Below, in pieces: positions 27,733-37,951 of a DNA stretch of 64,000 bases. The stretch covers positions 973,122 through 1,037,121 of the forward strand of contig NZ_CP065592.1 in the NCBI RefSeq assembly GCF_016025255.1, written 5' to 3'. Position numbers and translations under genes: made by a program. The notes beneath the pieces are model-generated. The model ran no database searches. It was not told the DNA's origin and saw only the letters and a program-made list of their open reading frames with translations. Each line of letters begins with the position of its first letter. Positions within the stretch are counted from its first letter, which is position 1. This stretch comes from Sphingosinicella flava. GTDB taxonomy: Bacteria > Pseudomonadota > Alphaproteobacteria > Sphingomonadales > Sphingomonadaceae.

Positions 27733-28421
27733 GGATGCGCGGCGTAGATCGTGGGATCGGAGAGGCCCGCTTCCTCGAAGCCCTTGGCGCGCAGGCGGCA
27801 GCTGTCGCAATAGCCGCAATGTTCGCCCTTCGGCGTGGGATCGTAACAAGACCAGGAAAGCCCGGCATCCAGGCCGAGACGCGCGGCTTCGGCGGCGATA
27901 TCGGCCTTGCTCATGTGGAGAAGCGGCGCTTCGATCTTGAAGCGGTCGCCTTCGACGCCGGCCTTGGTCGCGATATTGGCCAACCGTTCGAACTGGGCGA
28001 TGAAATCCGGGCGGCAATCGGGATAGCCCGAATAATCGAGCGCATTGACGCCGATATAGAGGGAGCGCGCGCCCGCCGCCTCCGCCCAGCCGAGCGAGAG
28101 GGACAGGAAGATCGTATTGCGGGCGGGGACATAGGTCACCGGCACTTCGCCGTCCACCACGCCGCCCTTCGGCACGGCGATGTCGGCGGTGAGCGCGGAG
28201 CCGCCGAAGCCGGTCAGGTCGAGGGGCAGGACGATGTGCCGCTCCACGTCCAACGCAGCGGCGATGCGGCGGGCGGCGGCGATTTCGATCCGATGGCGCT
28301 GGTTGTAATCGACGGTGAGGGCCAGCACGCGATAGCCGTCCGCCCGCGCGCGGCCAGCGGCGACCATCGAATCGAGGCCGCCGGACAGGAGAACCACGGC
28401 AAGCGGGGACGATGCATTCAT
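27729..28421 (-). CDS. queC: 7-Cyano-7-deazaguanine synthase
   Basis: The 230-aa ATP-dependent enzyme converts 7-carboxy-7-deazaguanine to preQ0. The PP-loop [12 protein letters not shown] is near the N-terminus and the zinc site with four cysteines is near the C-terminus ([18 protein letters not shown]). Length is typical. It is the first gene of queC-queE; the upstream region carries a terminator and a candidate small RNA rather than a recognisable preQ1 riboswitch. Confidence 0.96.
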   Translation of the reverse strand: MNASSPLAVVLLSGGLDSMVAAGRARADGYRVLALTVDYNQRHRIEIAAARRIAAALDVERHIVLPLDLTGFGGSALTADIAVPKGGVVDGEVPVTYVPARNTIFLSLSLGWAEAAGARSLYIGVNALDYSGYPDCRPDFIAQFERLANIATKAGVEGDRFKIEAPLLHMSKADIAAEAARLGLDAGLSWSCYDPTPKGEHCGYCDSCRLRAKGFEEAGLSDPTIYAAHP

Positions 28422-28466
28422 GGCGCGCGGGCTAATCCTGTTGGCCGGTCAGCGCAAGCAAACGCG

Positions 28467-28503
28467 AAAAAGACGGGCCGCCTCTTTTCATTCGAGACGG
28501 CCC
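28467..28503 (-). terminator. Intrinsic terminator upstream of queC
   Basis: On the minus strand GGGCCGTCTC and AGAGGCGGCCC form a stem around GAATGAAA and are followed by GTCTTTTTCG. It ends transcription coming from the secreted-protein gene at 28612-29013 or from the candidate small RNA, 46 bp before queC begins. Confidence 0.78.
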
Positions 28504-28560
28504 AGGTCGGACCTATGGGTCCAAGGGAGGAAAGCGTGCCCTTCTCGGCACGAAAAATGC
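28467..28560 (-). ncRNA. Candidate small RNA with anti-Shine-Dalgarno loop
   Basis: Reading the minus strand, hairpin CGTGCC(GAGAAG)GGCACG (28535-28552) is followed by an unpaired CTTTCCTCCCTT (28523-28534), a second hairpin GGACC(CATA)GGTCC (28509-28522), and the T-tailed terminator at 28467-28503. CCUCC-bearing loops between stems are known in several alphaproteobacterial small RNAs that bind ribosome-binding sites. No clear promoter is visible, so it may be a processed 3' UTR of the upstream gene. The folding is hand-drawn. Confidence 0.4.
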
Positions 28561-28611
28561 TGTACGCTCCGCAGGTTAAACGGGGGCTTAACAATCGGGC
28601 GCCGGGCTGCG

Positions 28612-29013
28612 TCAGCGGCAGGCGCCGGTCCGCCGCGCCTCGGCCCGCATTCCATAAGGAATGCCGTTCAGCACCCCTTGCGAGTCGATTTGCGCCAGCC
28701 GGGGCGTTTCCAAGCGCATCGCGGTACGGCCCGAGCCATTGGGGCAGCTGTAGGTGATGGTCGATTGCCGCGCTTCGTTGCGGATCACTGTCCATTCGCA
28801 TTGCGCGGCGCCATGGCGGATCTGCATGAGCACCCGGCGATCGCCGACGCACAGGGTCTGCGAGGCACCGCTATCGAGATCGCGAATTTGCCAGCGCCCC
28901 GAATCGAGCGCCGATAGAGCGGAAAGATCCCGTGCTGTTTCAGGGCTTGCCGCCGCTGTCGCGGCAAGACCGATCCCCAATCCCAAAGCCGCGCGAAGCA
29001 ACAAGCTCCTCAT
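28612..29013 (-). CDS. Secreted hypothetical protein coupled to hslO
   Basis: The 133-aa product has a signal peptide (MRSLLLRAALGLGIGLAATAAAS) and a small domain with cysteines in QTLCVGD, AAQCEWTV and YSCPNGSG. The pattern of a short beta-rich domain with SGRWQIRDLDSG and RLETPRLAQIDSQG resembles secreted DUF3617-type proteins of sphingomonads, but I am not certain. The start at 29013 overlaps the hslO stop (ATGA), so it is translated with that chaperone gene. Function unknown. Confidence 0.75.
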   Translation of the reverse strand: MRSLLLRAALGLGIGLAATAAASPETARDLSALSALDSGRWQIRDLDSGASQTLCVGDRRVLMQIRHGAAQCEWTVIRNEARQSTITYSCPNGSGRTAMRLETPRLAQIDSQGVLNGIPYGMRAEARRTGACR

Positions 29014-29927
29014 GCATCCAGGTCCGTCATCTTGATCGGGAAAACGCGCGAACAGAATTCGCAATCGACGCTGATGAAACCATCGTCGTCCGCCATGTCC
29101 CCGCGCTCTTCCGCGCCGAAGCGGGAGATGACGCTTTGAATATATTCGAAGCTGCACCGGCATCCCTTGGACAATGCGATTCCATTGGTGACGCGCACCT
29201 CCTCCTCTTCATGGAACAACCGCCAGAGCAGGGTTTCGAGGGGCAGGTCCGCATCGAACAATTCGTGCGCCTTCGTCGTTTCGGCGAGCGCGCGAACATG
29301 CTCCCATTCCGGATGATCGAGACGGGTGTGCAGACGCTCCCGCCCCTCTTCGCCTTCGGGAAGATGCTGGATGAGAATGCCGCCTGCGACATGGCCGGTA
29401 TCGTTCACGGCAAGGCGAACGAGGCTCGGTATCTGCTCCGACTGGCCGAAATAGCTTTCCGCGGCTTCGGCAAGACTCGCGCCTTCGAGCGGCACGATGC
29501 CCTGATAGCGCTCGCCGGTCGCAACCTGGTCGAAGGTGATGGCGAGATAGCCCTCGCCGAACAGCTCCTGCAGATGCGGCACCTGCTGCTGGGCCGCCAG
29601 GCGGTCCTTGTCAAAACGGACATAGCCGCGCAATTCGCCGCCTTTATAGTCGCAGACGAGCAGGTCGACGATGCCGTCCTTGGTCTGCGCCTGAAGCGTC
29701 AATTGCCCGCCCGCATCCTTGAGCATCGCGCCGAGAAGACCGGCCAGCACCAAGGCTTCGGAGAGGATGCGCGCGATCGGCGCCGGATAATCGTGCGCGG
29801 ACAGAATGTCGTCGAGCACCGGGCCCAGCCGCACGACGCGGCCCCGGGCATGACGATCGGGAATCGTGAAGCCGACCGCCTGATCGAGATGGGCGGCGGG
29901 CGAAAGAGTGTCGGAATCGGAAACCAT
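29010..29927 (-). CDS. hslO: Redox-regulated chaperone Hsp33
   Basis: The 305-aa protein is a holdase activated by oxidants. Its C-terminal zinc switch is visible as KGCRCSFE (CxC) and DCEFCSRV (CxxC), about 30 residues apart. The N-terminal domain begins ARGRVVRLGPVLDDIL and contains LVCDYKGGELRGYVRFD. Length is typical. The gene sits downstream of argD on the same strand, but with a gap in which one might expect argF from other sphingomonads. Confidence 0.96.
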   Translation of the reverse strand: MVSDSDTLSPAAHLDQAVGFTIPDRHARGRVVRLGPVLDDILSAHDYPAPIARILSEALVLAGLLGAMLKDAGGQLTLQAQTKDGIVDLLVCDYKGGELRGYVRFDKDRLAAQQQVPHLQELFGEGYLAITFDQVATGERYQGIVPLEGASLAEAAESYFGQSEQIPSLVRLAVNDTGHVAGGILIQHLPEGEEGRERLHTRLDHPEWEHVRALAETTKAHELFDADLPLETLLWRLFHEEEEVRVTNGIALSKGCRCSFEYIQSVISRFGAEERGDMADDDGFISVDCEFCSRVFPIKMTDLDA

Positions 29928-30006
29928 GAGCCTGATTTAGGAAGCGAAGGTGAAGATTTCAGCCCCATTGCGATTTGGCGGCCGAGCCATCCCCTCTTAG
30001 GGCACC

Positions 30007-30025
30007 ACCCCGGACTTGATCCGGG
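30007..30025. repeat. Solo palindrome in the argD-hslO gap
   Basis: CCCGGACTTGATCCGGG, a short hairpin of the type repeated widely in alphaproteobacterial intergenic DNA, in the 113-bp space between argD and hslO. No mirror partner is seen. Confidence 0.6.
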
Positions 30026-30040
30026 AAGTGACGGTATAAG

Positions 30041-31228
30041 TCAGGCAGCCTTTGGCACCTCATATTGCCGGGCGGCCTGGGACAGCTTTTCCACGAATTC
30101 CTGGATATGCGCCTCTTCGATGACGAGCGGCGGCAGGATGCGCATCACATTGTCGCCCGCCGAGACGGTGAGGAGGCCGTGATCGCGCAAATAAGTGACG
30201 AAGGCGCGGCTGTCCGCCTTCATCTTGATGCCGAGCATGAGGCCGATGCCGCGCACGCCTTCGAACAGATCGTCGTGATTGGGGATCATTTGCTCCAGCG
30301 CGCCGCGCAAGCGCTCGCCCATGCGGGTGACATGATCGAGGAATTGCGGAGTGTTCACGACATCCAGCACCGCCTGACCGGCGGCGCAGGCGAGCGGGTT
30401 GCCGCCATAGGTGGAACCGTGGGTGCCGATTACCATCCCCGCCGCGGCCTTTTCGGTCGCAAGGCAGGCGCCCATCGGAAAGCCGCCGCCAATGCCCTTG
30501 GCGACCGCCATGATATCCGGTTCGATGCCGTAATGTTCATAGGCGAAGAGCTTGCCGGTGCGGGCATAGCCGCACTGAACTTCGTCGAACACGAGCATCA
30601 GATCGCGCTCATCGCAAGCCTGGCGGAGGCCCTGAATGAATTCGCGGCTTCCCGGACGGATGCCGCCCTCGCCCTGCACCGGCTCCAGCAGGAAACCCGC
30701 CGTATGATCGTCGACCGCGGCCAGCGCCGCGTCGAGATCGTCGAATTCCACCACCTCGAAACCGGGAAGGAGCGGCGCGAAGCCGTCGCGCAGCTTTTCC
30801 TGATTGGTCGCGCTGATCGTCGCCATCGTCCGGCCGTGGAAGGCGTTGGAAAAGGTGATGAGCTTGTGCTTGTGGGGATTGCCCTTGGCATGATGGTAGC
30901 GGCGCGCGGTCTTGATCGCGCATTCCACCGCCTCCGCGCCGGAGTTGGTGAAGAAGACGGTATCGGCGAAGGTCGCGTCGACCAGCCGCTGCGCCAGCGC
31001 CTCGCCCTGCGGGCTGCCATAGAGGTTCGACACGTGGATCAGGGTTGCCGCCTGATCCTGGATCGCCTTGGTGAGGTGCGGATGACCGTGGCCCAGCAGG
31101 TTCACCGCGATGCCGCTGGCGAAATCCAGATATTTCTCGCCATTCTCGCCATAGAGATAGACGCCCTCGCCGCGCACCGGCCGCACCGGCGAACGCGGGT
31201 AGACGGGCATGAGCGGGGTGATGGCCAT
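30041..31228 (-). CDS. argD: Acetylornithine aminotransferase
   Basis: The 395-aa class III PLP aminotransferase acts in arginine synthesis (and often also as succinyldiaminopimelate transaminase in lysine synthesis). It shows YLDFASGIAVNLLGHGHP, FTNSGAEAVECAIKTAR, FDEVQCGYARTGKLF, and the PLP lysine in VAKGIGGGFPMGA. The ATG at 31228 (MAITPLMPVYPRS) follows AAGGA at good spacing; in-frame ATGs further upstream lie in the leader. A TTGACT/TATAGA promoter and a hairpin precede it. Confidence 0.95.
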   Translation of the reverse strand: MAITPLMPVYPRSPVRPVRGEGVYLYGENGEKYLDFASGIAVNLLGHGHPHLTKAIQDQAATLIHVSNLYGSPQGEALAQRLVDATFADTVFFTNSGAEAVECAIKTARRYHHAKGNPHKHKLITFSNAFHGRTMATISATNQEKLRDGFAPLLPGFEVVEFDDLDAALAAVDDHTAGFLLEPVQGEGGIRPGSREFIQGLRQACDERDLMLVFDEVQCGYARTGKLFAYEHYGIEPDIMAVAKGIGGGFPMGACLATEKAAAGMVIGTHGSTYGGNPLACAAGQAVLDVVNTPQFLDHVTRMGERLRGALEQMIPNHDDLFEGVRGIGLMLGIKMKADSRAFVTYLRDHGLLTVSAGDNVMRILPPLVIEEAHIQEFVEKLSQAARQYEVPKAA

Positions 31229-31255
31229 GGCGAATTCCTTCATCGCAATTGTACA

Positions 31256-31283
31256 AAAAAGGCGACCATGACGGTCGCCTTTC
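31256..31283 (-). terminator. Hairpin with T-run in the argD leader
   Basis: On the minus strand AGGCGACC(GTCAT)GGTCGCCT is followed by TTTTTG, 28 bp before the argD ATG and just downstream of a good promoter. It looks like an intrinsic terminator or attenuator; it could equally stabilise the mRNA 5' end. Confidence 0.65.
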
Positions 31284-31292
31284 ATGCCCCTT

Positions 31293-31322
31293 CTATAGGG
31301 TTTGACGGGAGGGCCAGTCAAT
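31293..31322 (-). promoter_or_regulatory. Predicted sigma-70-type promoter for argD
   Basis: On the minus strand TTGACT (31322-31317) and TATAGA (31298-31293) are separated by 18 bp, a near-consensus housekeeping promoter. Transcription would start near 31286, so the terminator-like hairpin at 31256-31283 would lie in the first 30 nucleotides of the argD transcript. Confidence 0.6.
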
Positions 31323-31360
31323 TACAGGACCGGCCCTCCCCCCAAGCCAGCGGGAAAAAA

Positions 31361-31693
31361 TCAGCCCCGCCGGCCGTCGCGGTCGCGGCGTTCGAAACGC
31401 AGATCCTGACGCAGGTCGTGGATCTGGCGCTGCAACTGCGCCATTTCGCGGCGGTCGAGGCCGTTGCGGGCGTAGCGATCGTGCAGCCGGTCGATCTGGT
31501 CCGCGCGCCGCAGCAACGAAGCGGCTTCACGGCGCGAAATGGCACGGCGCTGTTCGGCGCGCTCGATGCGGTTGGCGATTTCGTCCAACTGACGTTCGAT
31601 GCCCGAGCCGCGATGGCTGTAATGCTGGGCGGAGGCGGGGGCCGCGACGGCCAGCGTCGACACCGCGACGAGAGAAAGAAGAACCTTACGCAT
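31361..31693 (-). CDS. Small secreted hypothetical protein, Arg/Glu/Gln-rich helix
   Basis: The 110-aa product has a signal peptide (MRKVLLSLVAVSTLAVAAPA, cleavage after ASA) and a mature part that is one long charged helix with many arginines and hydrophobic spacing suited to coiled coil: ERQLDEIANRIERAEQRR, ISRREAASLLRRADQIDR, MAQLQRQIHDLRQDLRF. Similar small periplasmic proteins occur in sphingomonads without known function. A strong inverted repeat (GGGAGGGCC with GGCCCTCCC, 31309-31342) follows its stop. Confidence 0.75.
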   Translation of the reverse strand: MRKVLLSLVAVSTLAVAAPASAQHYSHRGSGIERQLDEIANRIERAEQRRAISRREAASLLRRADQIDRLHDRYARNGLDRREMAQLQRQIHDLRQDLRFERRDRDGRRG

Positions 31694-31807
31694 GACACAT
31701 ACTCCTTGCCGTATTCACAAGGAGGCTTTTACCGATTCGCGGCTGTTCGAGTTCTGAACGGACCTGTCAGCCTCGGTTCAGCCGCGTAACAACGTCGCGG
31801 CTTTGTA

Positions 31808-32635
31808 TCAGTTCTTCAATTTCCATCCACTGCGCAGGAGCGTGTAGCAGGCCGCCCAAAGCGCGACGTTGATGCCGAGCAGCAGCAAGGCGCCGAACAA
31901 GACCGGCGAGTCGGCTTCGCTCAGGAATCCGTAGCGGAAACCGGAAATGACGTAGAAGAAAGGATTGGCATGGCTCACCGCCTGGAAGGTGGGATGCAGG
32001 CTTTCGATCGAATAGAAGGTGCCCGACAGCAGCGACAGCGGCGCCACCACGAAATTGGTGACGGCGGCGGCATGGTCGAACTTTTCCGCCCAGATCGAGG
32101 TCAGCACACCGAAGAAAGCGAGCATCATGCTGCCCATCAGGCCGAACCAGATGATCGCGAGCGGATGGACGGGCGCGACATGGACGCCGGGCCAGAGCAG
32201 CATGGCGAGCCAGACGGTGATGCCGACCAGAATGGCGCGGGTGACGGAGGCGCCGACCAGGGCGGCGATCAGCTCCCCGACCGACAGGGGCGGCATGAGA
32301 TAGTCGACGATCGTGCCCTGGATCTTGCCGACCAGCAGGGAGAAGCTGGAATTGGCGAAGGCGTTCTGGATCATGCCCATGATGATGAGGCCGGGCGCGA
32401 TGAAATCGGCGAAGGGCACGCCGAGGACGGTCCGCCCCGCGCCGCCCAGAGCGACGGTGAAAATGATGAGGAACAGCAGGGTCGTGATCGACGGGGCCCA
32501 GATGGTTTGCAGCTGGACCTTGAAGAAACGCCTCACCTCCTTCAAATAGAGAGTCTTGAGGCCGCCCCAGTTCACGCTCCGTATGACGGGGACGCCGGGG
32601 GCGGTCCTAACCCAATTCGAAGGCTGGTCGTTCAT
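31808..32635 (-). CDS. ABC-2 type transporter permease
   Basis: The 275-aa protein has six transmembrane segments arranged as in ABC-2 exporters (drug, polysaccharide or lipid export), starting with a cytoplasmic helix LKTLYLKEVRRFFKVQLQ and including the family motif PLSLLSGTFYSIESLHP and NPFFYVISGFRYGFL. No ATP-binding subunit gene lies beside it on either side (neighbours are a secreted hypothetical and gcrA), so its ATPase must be encoded elsewhere. The cargo is unknown. Confidence 0.86.
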   Translation of the reverse strand: MNDQPSNWVRTAPGVPVIRSVNWGGLKTLYLKEVRRFFKVQLQTIWAPSITTLLFLIIFTVALGGAGRTVLGVPFADFIAPGLIIMGMIQNAFANSSFSLLVGKIQGTIVDYLMPPLSVGELIAALVGASVTRAILVGITVWLAMLLWPGVHVAPVHPLAIIWFGLMGSMMLAFFGVLTSIWAEKFDHAAAVTNFVVAPLSLLSGTFYSIESLHPTFQAVSHANPFFYVISGFRYGFLSEADSPVLFGALLLLGINVALWAACYTLLRSGWKLKN

Positions 32636-32699
32636 CGCGCCGTCGCTACTTTAGGACGCTGTGAGCCGCAAGCCCGTGAAGCCGATTGAAGGATGAGAT

Positions 32700-33374
32700 A
32701 TGTCGTGGACCGATGAACGGATCGATCGCTTGAAGGCCCTGTGGACCAAGGGCATGACGGCGAGCCAGATCGCCGACGAGCTGGGCGGCGTTTCCCGCAA
32801 CGCCGTGATCGGCAAGGCCCATCGCCTCGGCCTGCAGTCGCGCCCGTCGCCGGTCAAGGCGAACGAACCCGCGGCCAAGGCGAAGAAAGCCAAGCCGGAA
32901 GCTGCGCCGAAGCCCGCGGCGGAAACGCCCGCGCCCAAGCCGCGCGTCGAAGCCGCACCTTCTGCTCCCACGCAGCGCGCGGAAGCTCCGGCAGCTGCCG
33001 CCGCCCCCGCCCGTTCGCAGGTTGCACCGGAATCGCAGCCCATCATCCGCTCCATCGGCCCGGGCGGCTTCATCCGTCAGACGCCGAGCGAGCAGCAGGC
33101 GCCGATCCCGCCCGCCCCGCCGCGCCGCCTGGTGCCCGCCAAGCCGAGCGCCGAGGTCGCCGACAAGACGAGTCTCCTCGATTTGAACGAGAAGATCTGC
33201 AAATGGCCGATGGGTCATCCGGGCGAGCCGGATTTCCATTTTTGCGGCAATCCGGCCAATCCCGGCTTTCCCTATTGCGTCGAACATTGCGGCGTCGCCT
33301 ATCAGGCCCAGATGCCGCGCCGCGACCGCCGCCCCCCGCCGCCGCTGCCGTTCGGCGGCCCGCGAATCCGTTAG
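32700..33374 (+). CDS. gcrA: GcrA family cell-cycle regulator
   Basis: The 224-aa protein starts with the GcrA DNA-binding domain (MSWTDERIDRLKALWTKGMT, ASQIADELGGVSRNAVIGKA), then an Ala/Pro/Lys-rich linker (about residues 60-150) and a C-terminal conserved domain with KWPMGHP, FHFCGNPA and PYCVEHCGVAY. In Caulobacter GcrA binds sigma-70 RNA polymerase at promoters methylated by CcrM and drives cell-cycle genes. The protein is longer than Caulobacter GcrA mainly because of the linker. Confidence 0.93.
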   Translation: MSWTDERIDRLKALWTKGMTASQIADELGGVSRNAVIGKAHRLGLQSRPSPVKANEPAAKAKKAKPEAAPKPAAETPAPKPRVEAAPSAPTQRAEAPAAAAAPARSQVAPESQPIIRSIGPGGFIRQTPSEQQAPIPPAPPRRLVPAKPSAEVADKTSLLDLNEKICKWPMGHPGEPDFHFCGNPANPGFPYCVEHCGVAYQAQMPRRDRRPPPPLPFGGPRIR

Positions 33375-33425
33375 AAATCCGGGGAACTGTCCCGGATTCT
33401 CGCCGTTTTAGCGGTCACTCCTGAT

Positions 33426-33449
33426 GCCGGGCCTCAGCGCCCGGCTTCT
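33426..33449 (+). terminator. Terminator after gcrA
   Basis: GCCGGGC(CTCAGC)GCCCGGC followed by TTCTTAA, about 50 bp after the gcrA stop. A second, weaker inverted pair (ATCCGGG/CCCGGAT) lies at 33377-33397. Confidence 0.65.
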
Positions 33450-33477
33450 TAACATTGATGGATTTGGGAATCGGGCG

Positions 33478-35915
<2,438 letters not shown>

Positions 35916-35950
35916 CCGATTGGCGTCCTGATCGCGCCGAAGTAAGGGGG

Positions 35951-35980
35951 AAGCTGACGCCCCGGCCGGGGCGTCAGCTT
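35951..35980. terminator. Bidirectional terminator between parE and apaG
   Basis: A perfect 30-bp palindrome, AAGCTGACGCCCCGG and its complement, serves the convergent parE and apaG transcripts and overlaps the apaG stop codon. Confidence 0.82.
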
Positions 35981-36396
35981 TCCACTATGGACGTTTGCAG
36001 CGGAAAGCGCGGAATGGCGGCGGCGAAGACGGCGCCGTCGGCCGCGATCATATTGTAACGCCCCTCCATCGCGCCGTTGGGCGTGCCGAGGGGGCAGCCG
36101 GAAACATAATCGAACGACCCGCCCGGTTCGATGACCGGCTGCTCGCCGACGACGCCGTCGCCCTTCACCTCGTGGACGATGCCGTCCCCGTCGCTGATCC
36201 GCCATTCGCGGCTGAGGAGTTGAACGGCGTGATCGCCGTCATTTTCGATCCGCACATGATAGGCCCAGAACCAGCGGCCCTTGGCGGGCTCCGACTGATC
36301 GGCGAGAAAGCTCACCGATACCAAGACGGTGACGCCGCGCGTCGTGGCGCTGTGCGGGAAGAGCGATCTCACGGAAAAGAGTTTTCCTGTTTCCAT
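35974..36396 (-). CDS. apaG: ApaG family protein
   Basis: The 140-aa fibronectin-type-III-like protein has ApaG signatures WAYHVRIENDGDHAVQLLSR, VVGEQPVIEPGGSFDYVSGC and PLGTPNGAMEGRYNM. ApaG was linked to Co2+ resistance and Mg2+ efflux in enterobacteria, but its biochemical role is unsettled. The ATG at 36396 is preferred over a TTG four codons upstream. It lies 8 bp after recO on the same strand. Confidence 0.93.
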   Translation of the reverse strand: METGKLFSVRSLFPHSATTRGVTVLVSVSFLADQSEPAKGRWFWAYHVRIENDGDHAVQLLSREWRISDGDGIVHEVKGDGVVGEQPVIEPGGSFDYVSGCPLGTPNGAMEGRYNMIAADGAVFAAAIPRFPLQTSIVES

Positions 36397-36404
36397 TGCC
36401 GCCG

Positions 36405-37136
36405 TCAACGCACGACGCGACGCAAACGATCAATCAGCCTGTCGCGCGCGGCGAGCGCCTCCGCCTGCCGGTCGATCAGGACATCGCGGGCGAGGAAATG
36501 GCCGGTGAGCCTGAAGCCGTCCAGGATCGCGTCCCATCCGCCTTCCCCGCCTCCGACCAAGAAGGGGGGCAAGGGCAGCAGGCGATCGCGATACGCCCCC
36601 GCGCCTTCCCGGCTCACCGCGCGCCCGCTTTTAGGGCTGACGAAAGCGAGGCCGTCCCGAGCGCCTGTCGCCGCGCATTCGGACAGGTCGAGGCCGAAGC
36701 CCAATTCCGACAGCAGCAGCAATTCGTAGCGGACGAACGCCGCCGCCCACCCCTTGGCCGATGGCGCGGCTTCAATGGCGGCGAGAAGGCCGTCAAGCGC
36801 TTGGTAAAGACGCGGATAAGGCTGCCCCTCCGGCAAGGCCGTGGCCGTCAAGGTCGCCGCCCATTCGATGGCGGCGGCAGGCAGCGCTTCGCTGAACAAT
36901 GGCGCACGGCTGGCGACCAGCTCGACGGCGAGCTGGGCCAATTGCTCGTCGGTTCGCGCACGATATTCGGCCTGGACGATATTGCCGGGCACCAGCACCG
37001 GCTTGAGCCGCCGCGACCGCCCGCCCCTTACGTAACCGGCCTGCACCCCTGCTTCGGGTGTGAGAAAGCGCGCGATCGTCCCATGTTCGCCATGCGGGCG
37101 CAGCGAAAGGACGATGGCGGTCGTGGCAAGGTGCAC
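36405..37136 (-). CDS. recO: DNA repair protein RecO
   Basis: The 243-aa protein helps load RecA in the RecF pathway. The N-terminal OB domain reads [20 protein letters not shown] and [20 protein letters not shown], followed by a helical domain with [22 protein letters not shown]. Translation most likely begins at a GTG at 37136, matching the usual N-terminus; a longer ATG-initiated form (37187) would add 17 residues without similarity. The usual C4 zinc site is reduced to one Cys here, as in many alphaproteobacteria. Confidence 0.88.
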   Translation of the reverse strand: MHLATTAIVLSLRPHGEHGTIARFLTPEAGVQAGYVRGGRSRRLKPVLVPGNIVQAEYRARTDEQLAQLAVELVASRAPLFSEALPAAAIEWAATLTATALPEGQPYPRLYQALDGLLAAIEAAPSAKGWAAAFVRYELLLLSELGFGLDLSECAATGARDGLAFVSPKSGRAVSREGAGAYRDRLLPLPPFLVGGGEGGWDAILDGFRLTGHFLARDVLIDRQAEALAARDRLIDRLRRVVR

Positions 37137-37721
37137 CGACTTCAGCCACCGTTGCGCCGCATCAGGCGCGCGAGAGAATTCATCCATTGCGATGCGAGGA
37201 TGGACGGCAGCGCAGACCCTGCCGGCCGGGGCGGCTGGCAGAAAGCCCTGGCACCGCGATGTCCCGCTACCATGATTGGCACCCGCCGGCGGGACCGTTC
37301 ATTCATCATCGGACCGAAGAGGCGCGGCTCTGCCATGCCTCTCTCCTTGCGCCCTATCGAAGCGGAACGTTCCCGCGCAGGCCACGGCAACATAGGGTCG
37401 CGACACGGGGCCCAACCGCGCGTCTTGAACCGCAGCGGCGGACGTCTGGATCGCCGCCATTCCGGCGCCCAATGCATCGCCCGGGAAAAGCCGCCTGTTC
37501 ACGCTCATGTTCATCCCTTCGCCCCGCAGTGATGGCCCGTAAGCAGGGCAGTTTCAAGGACGTGTCGCACCCTTGGATTCATTCGCATGCCGCAGCGTTC
37601 CGGCACTTTATGCACCATGCCTGGCTTTGGTCTCAGCCCCTCACTTCCAATCCCCGCATAGCCACGATCCAAGCATCCCAGCCAAGTACTGAATGCACAT
37701 CAGCAGCAGAAACCCGGTGAC

Positions 37722-37760
37722 ATCCTTATAAGGGACCCTTATAAGGATCCCTTATAAGGA
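37722..37760. repeat. Family D array D1: three CCTTATAAGG-type palindromes
   Basis: TTATAA cores at 37726, 37739 and 37752, spaced 13 bp apart, each in a C-rich/G-rich context of the form CCTTATAAGG. The same unit is repeated inside the selO gene (61110-61160). Confidence 0.8.
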
Positions 37761-37801
37761 TAGATGATTAGCTTCGGAGAAGAAGAAGGAGGGAGTGGAG
37801 T

Positions 37802-37840
37802 GATTTGGGGGAATTTGGGGGGATTGGGGGTAGTGGAGGA
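37802..37840 (+). other. G-tract cluster, possible G-quadruplex
   Basis: Runs of five, six and five G at 37807-37811, 37817-37822 and 37826-37830, followed by GGAGG, spaced by 3-6 bases. It lies about 120 bp upstream of ku in an otherwise featureless region. A quadruplex would need the last, shorter tract. Confidence 0.4.
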
Positions 37841-37951
37841 ATGGTGGTAGCGGTGATGGAGAAGAGTTTCGACTGCGGGCGCCGCCCTTGATGGCGGAAC
37901 CCTCCCCCTTCCCCGCTCATTGAATCGCCCGCGTATCATTTGGAGCAGGTC

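Larger units (their letters stand above)
37137..37951. other. Gene-poor stretch between recO and ku
   Basis: About 815 bp with no ORF that resembles a protein. Several short ORFs exist on both strands but their composition follows the G+C bias. It contains the D1 TTATAA array at 37722-37760, then a purine-rich run with three long G-tracts (37807-37830) and the ku ribosome-binding site. The first 450 bp may be decayed coding DNA; I could not recognise what it was. Confidence 0.5.

Noticed and set aside
28504-28611. preQ1 riboswitch upstream of queC
   Set aside because: The hairpins lie upstream of a terminator that precedes queC, and no compact preQ1 aptamer pattern is present; a small RNA or 3' UTR fits better.
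30065-31789. Plus-strand ORF of about 574 codons across argD
   Set aside because: No motifs, no ribosome-binding site, and argD is unmistakable on the other strand.
37142-37720. Several overlapping short ORFs in the recO-ku gap
   Set aside because: They have G+C-driven composition, no domain and no consistent ribosome-binding site; left as unassigned, possibly decayed DNA.
37722-37760. Possible CRISPR-like direct repeats
   Set aside because: Units are only about 10-13 bp with no spacers of proper length and no cas genes; they are palindromic tandem units.
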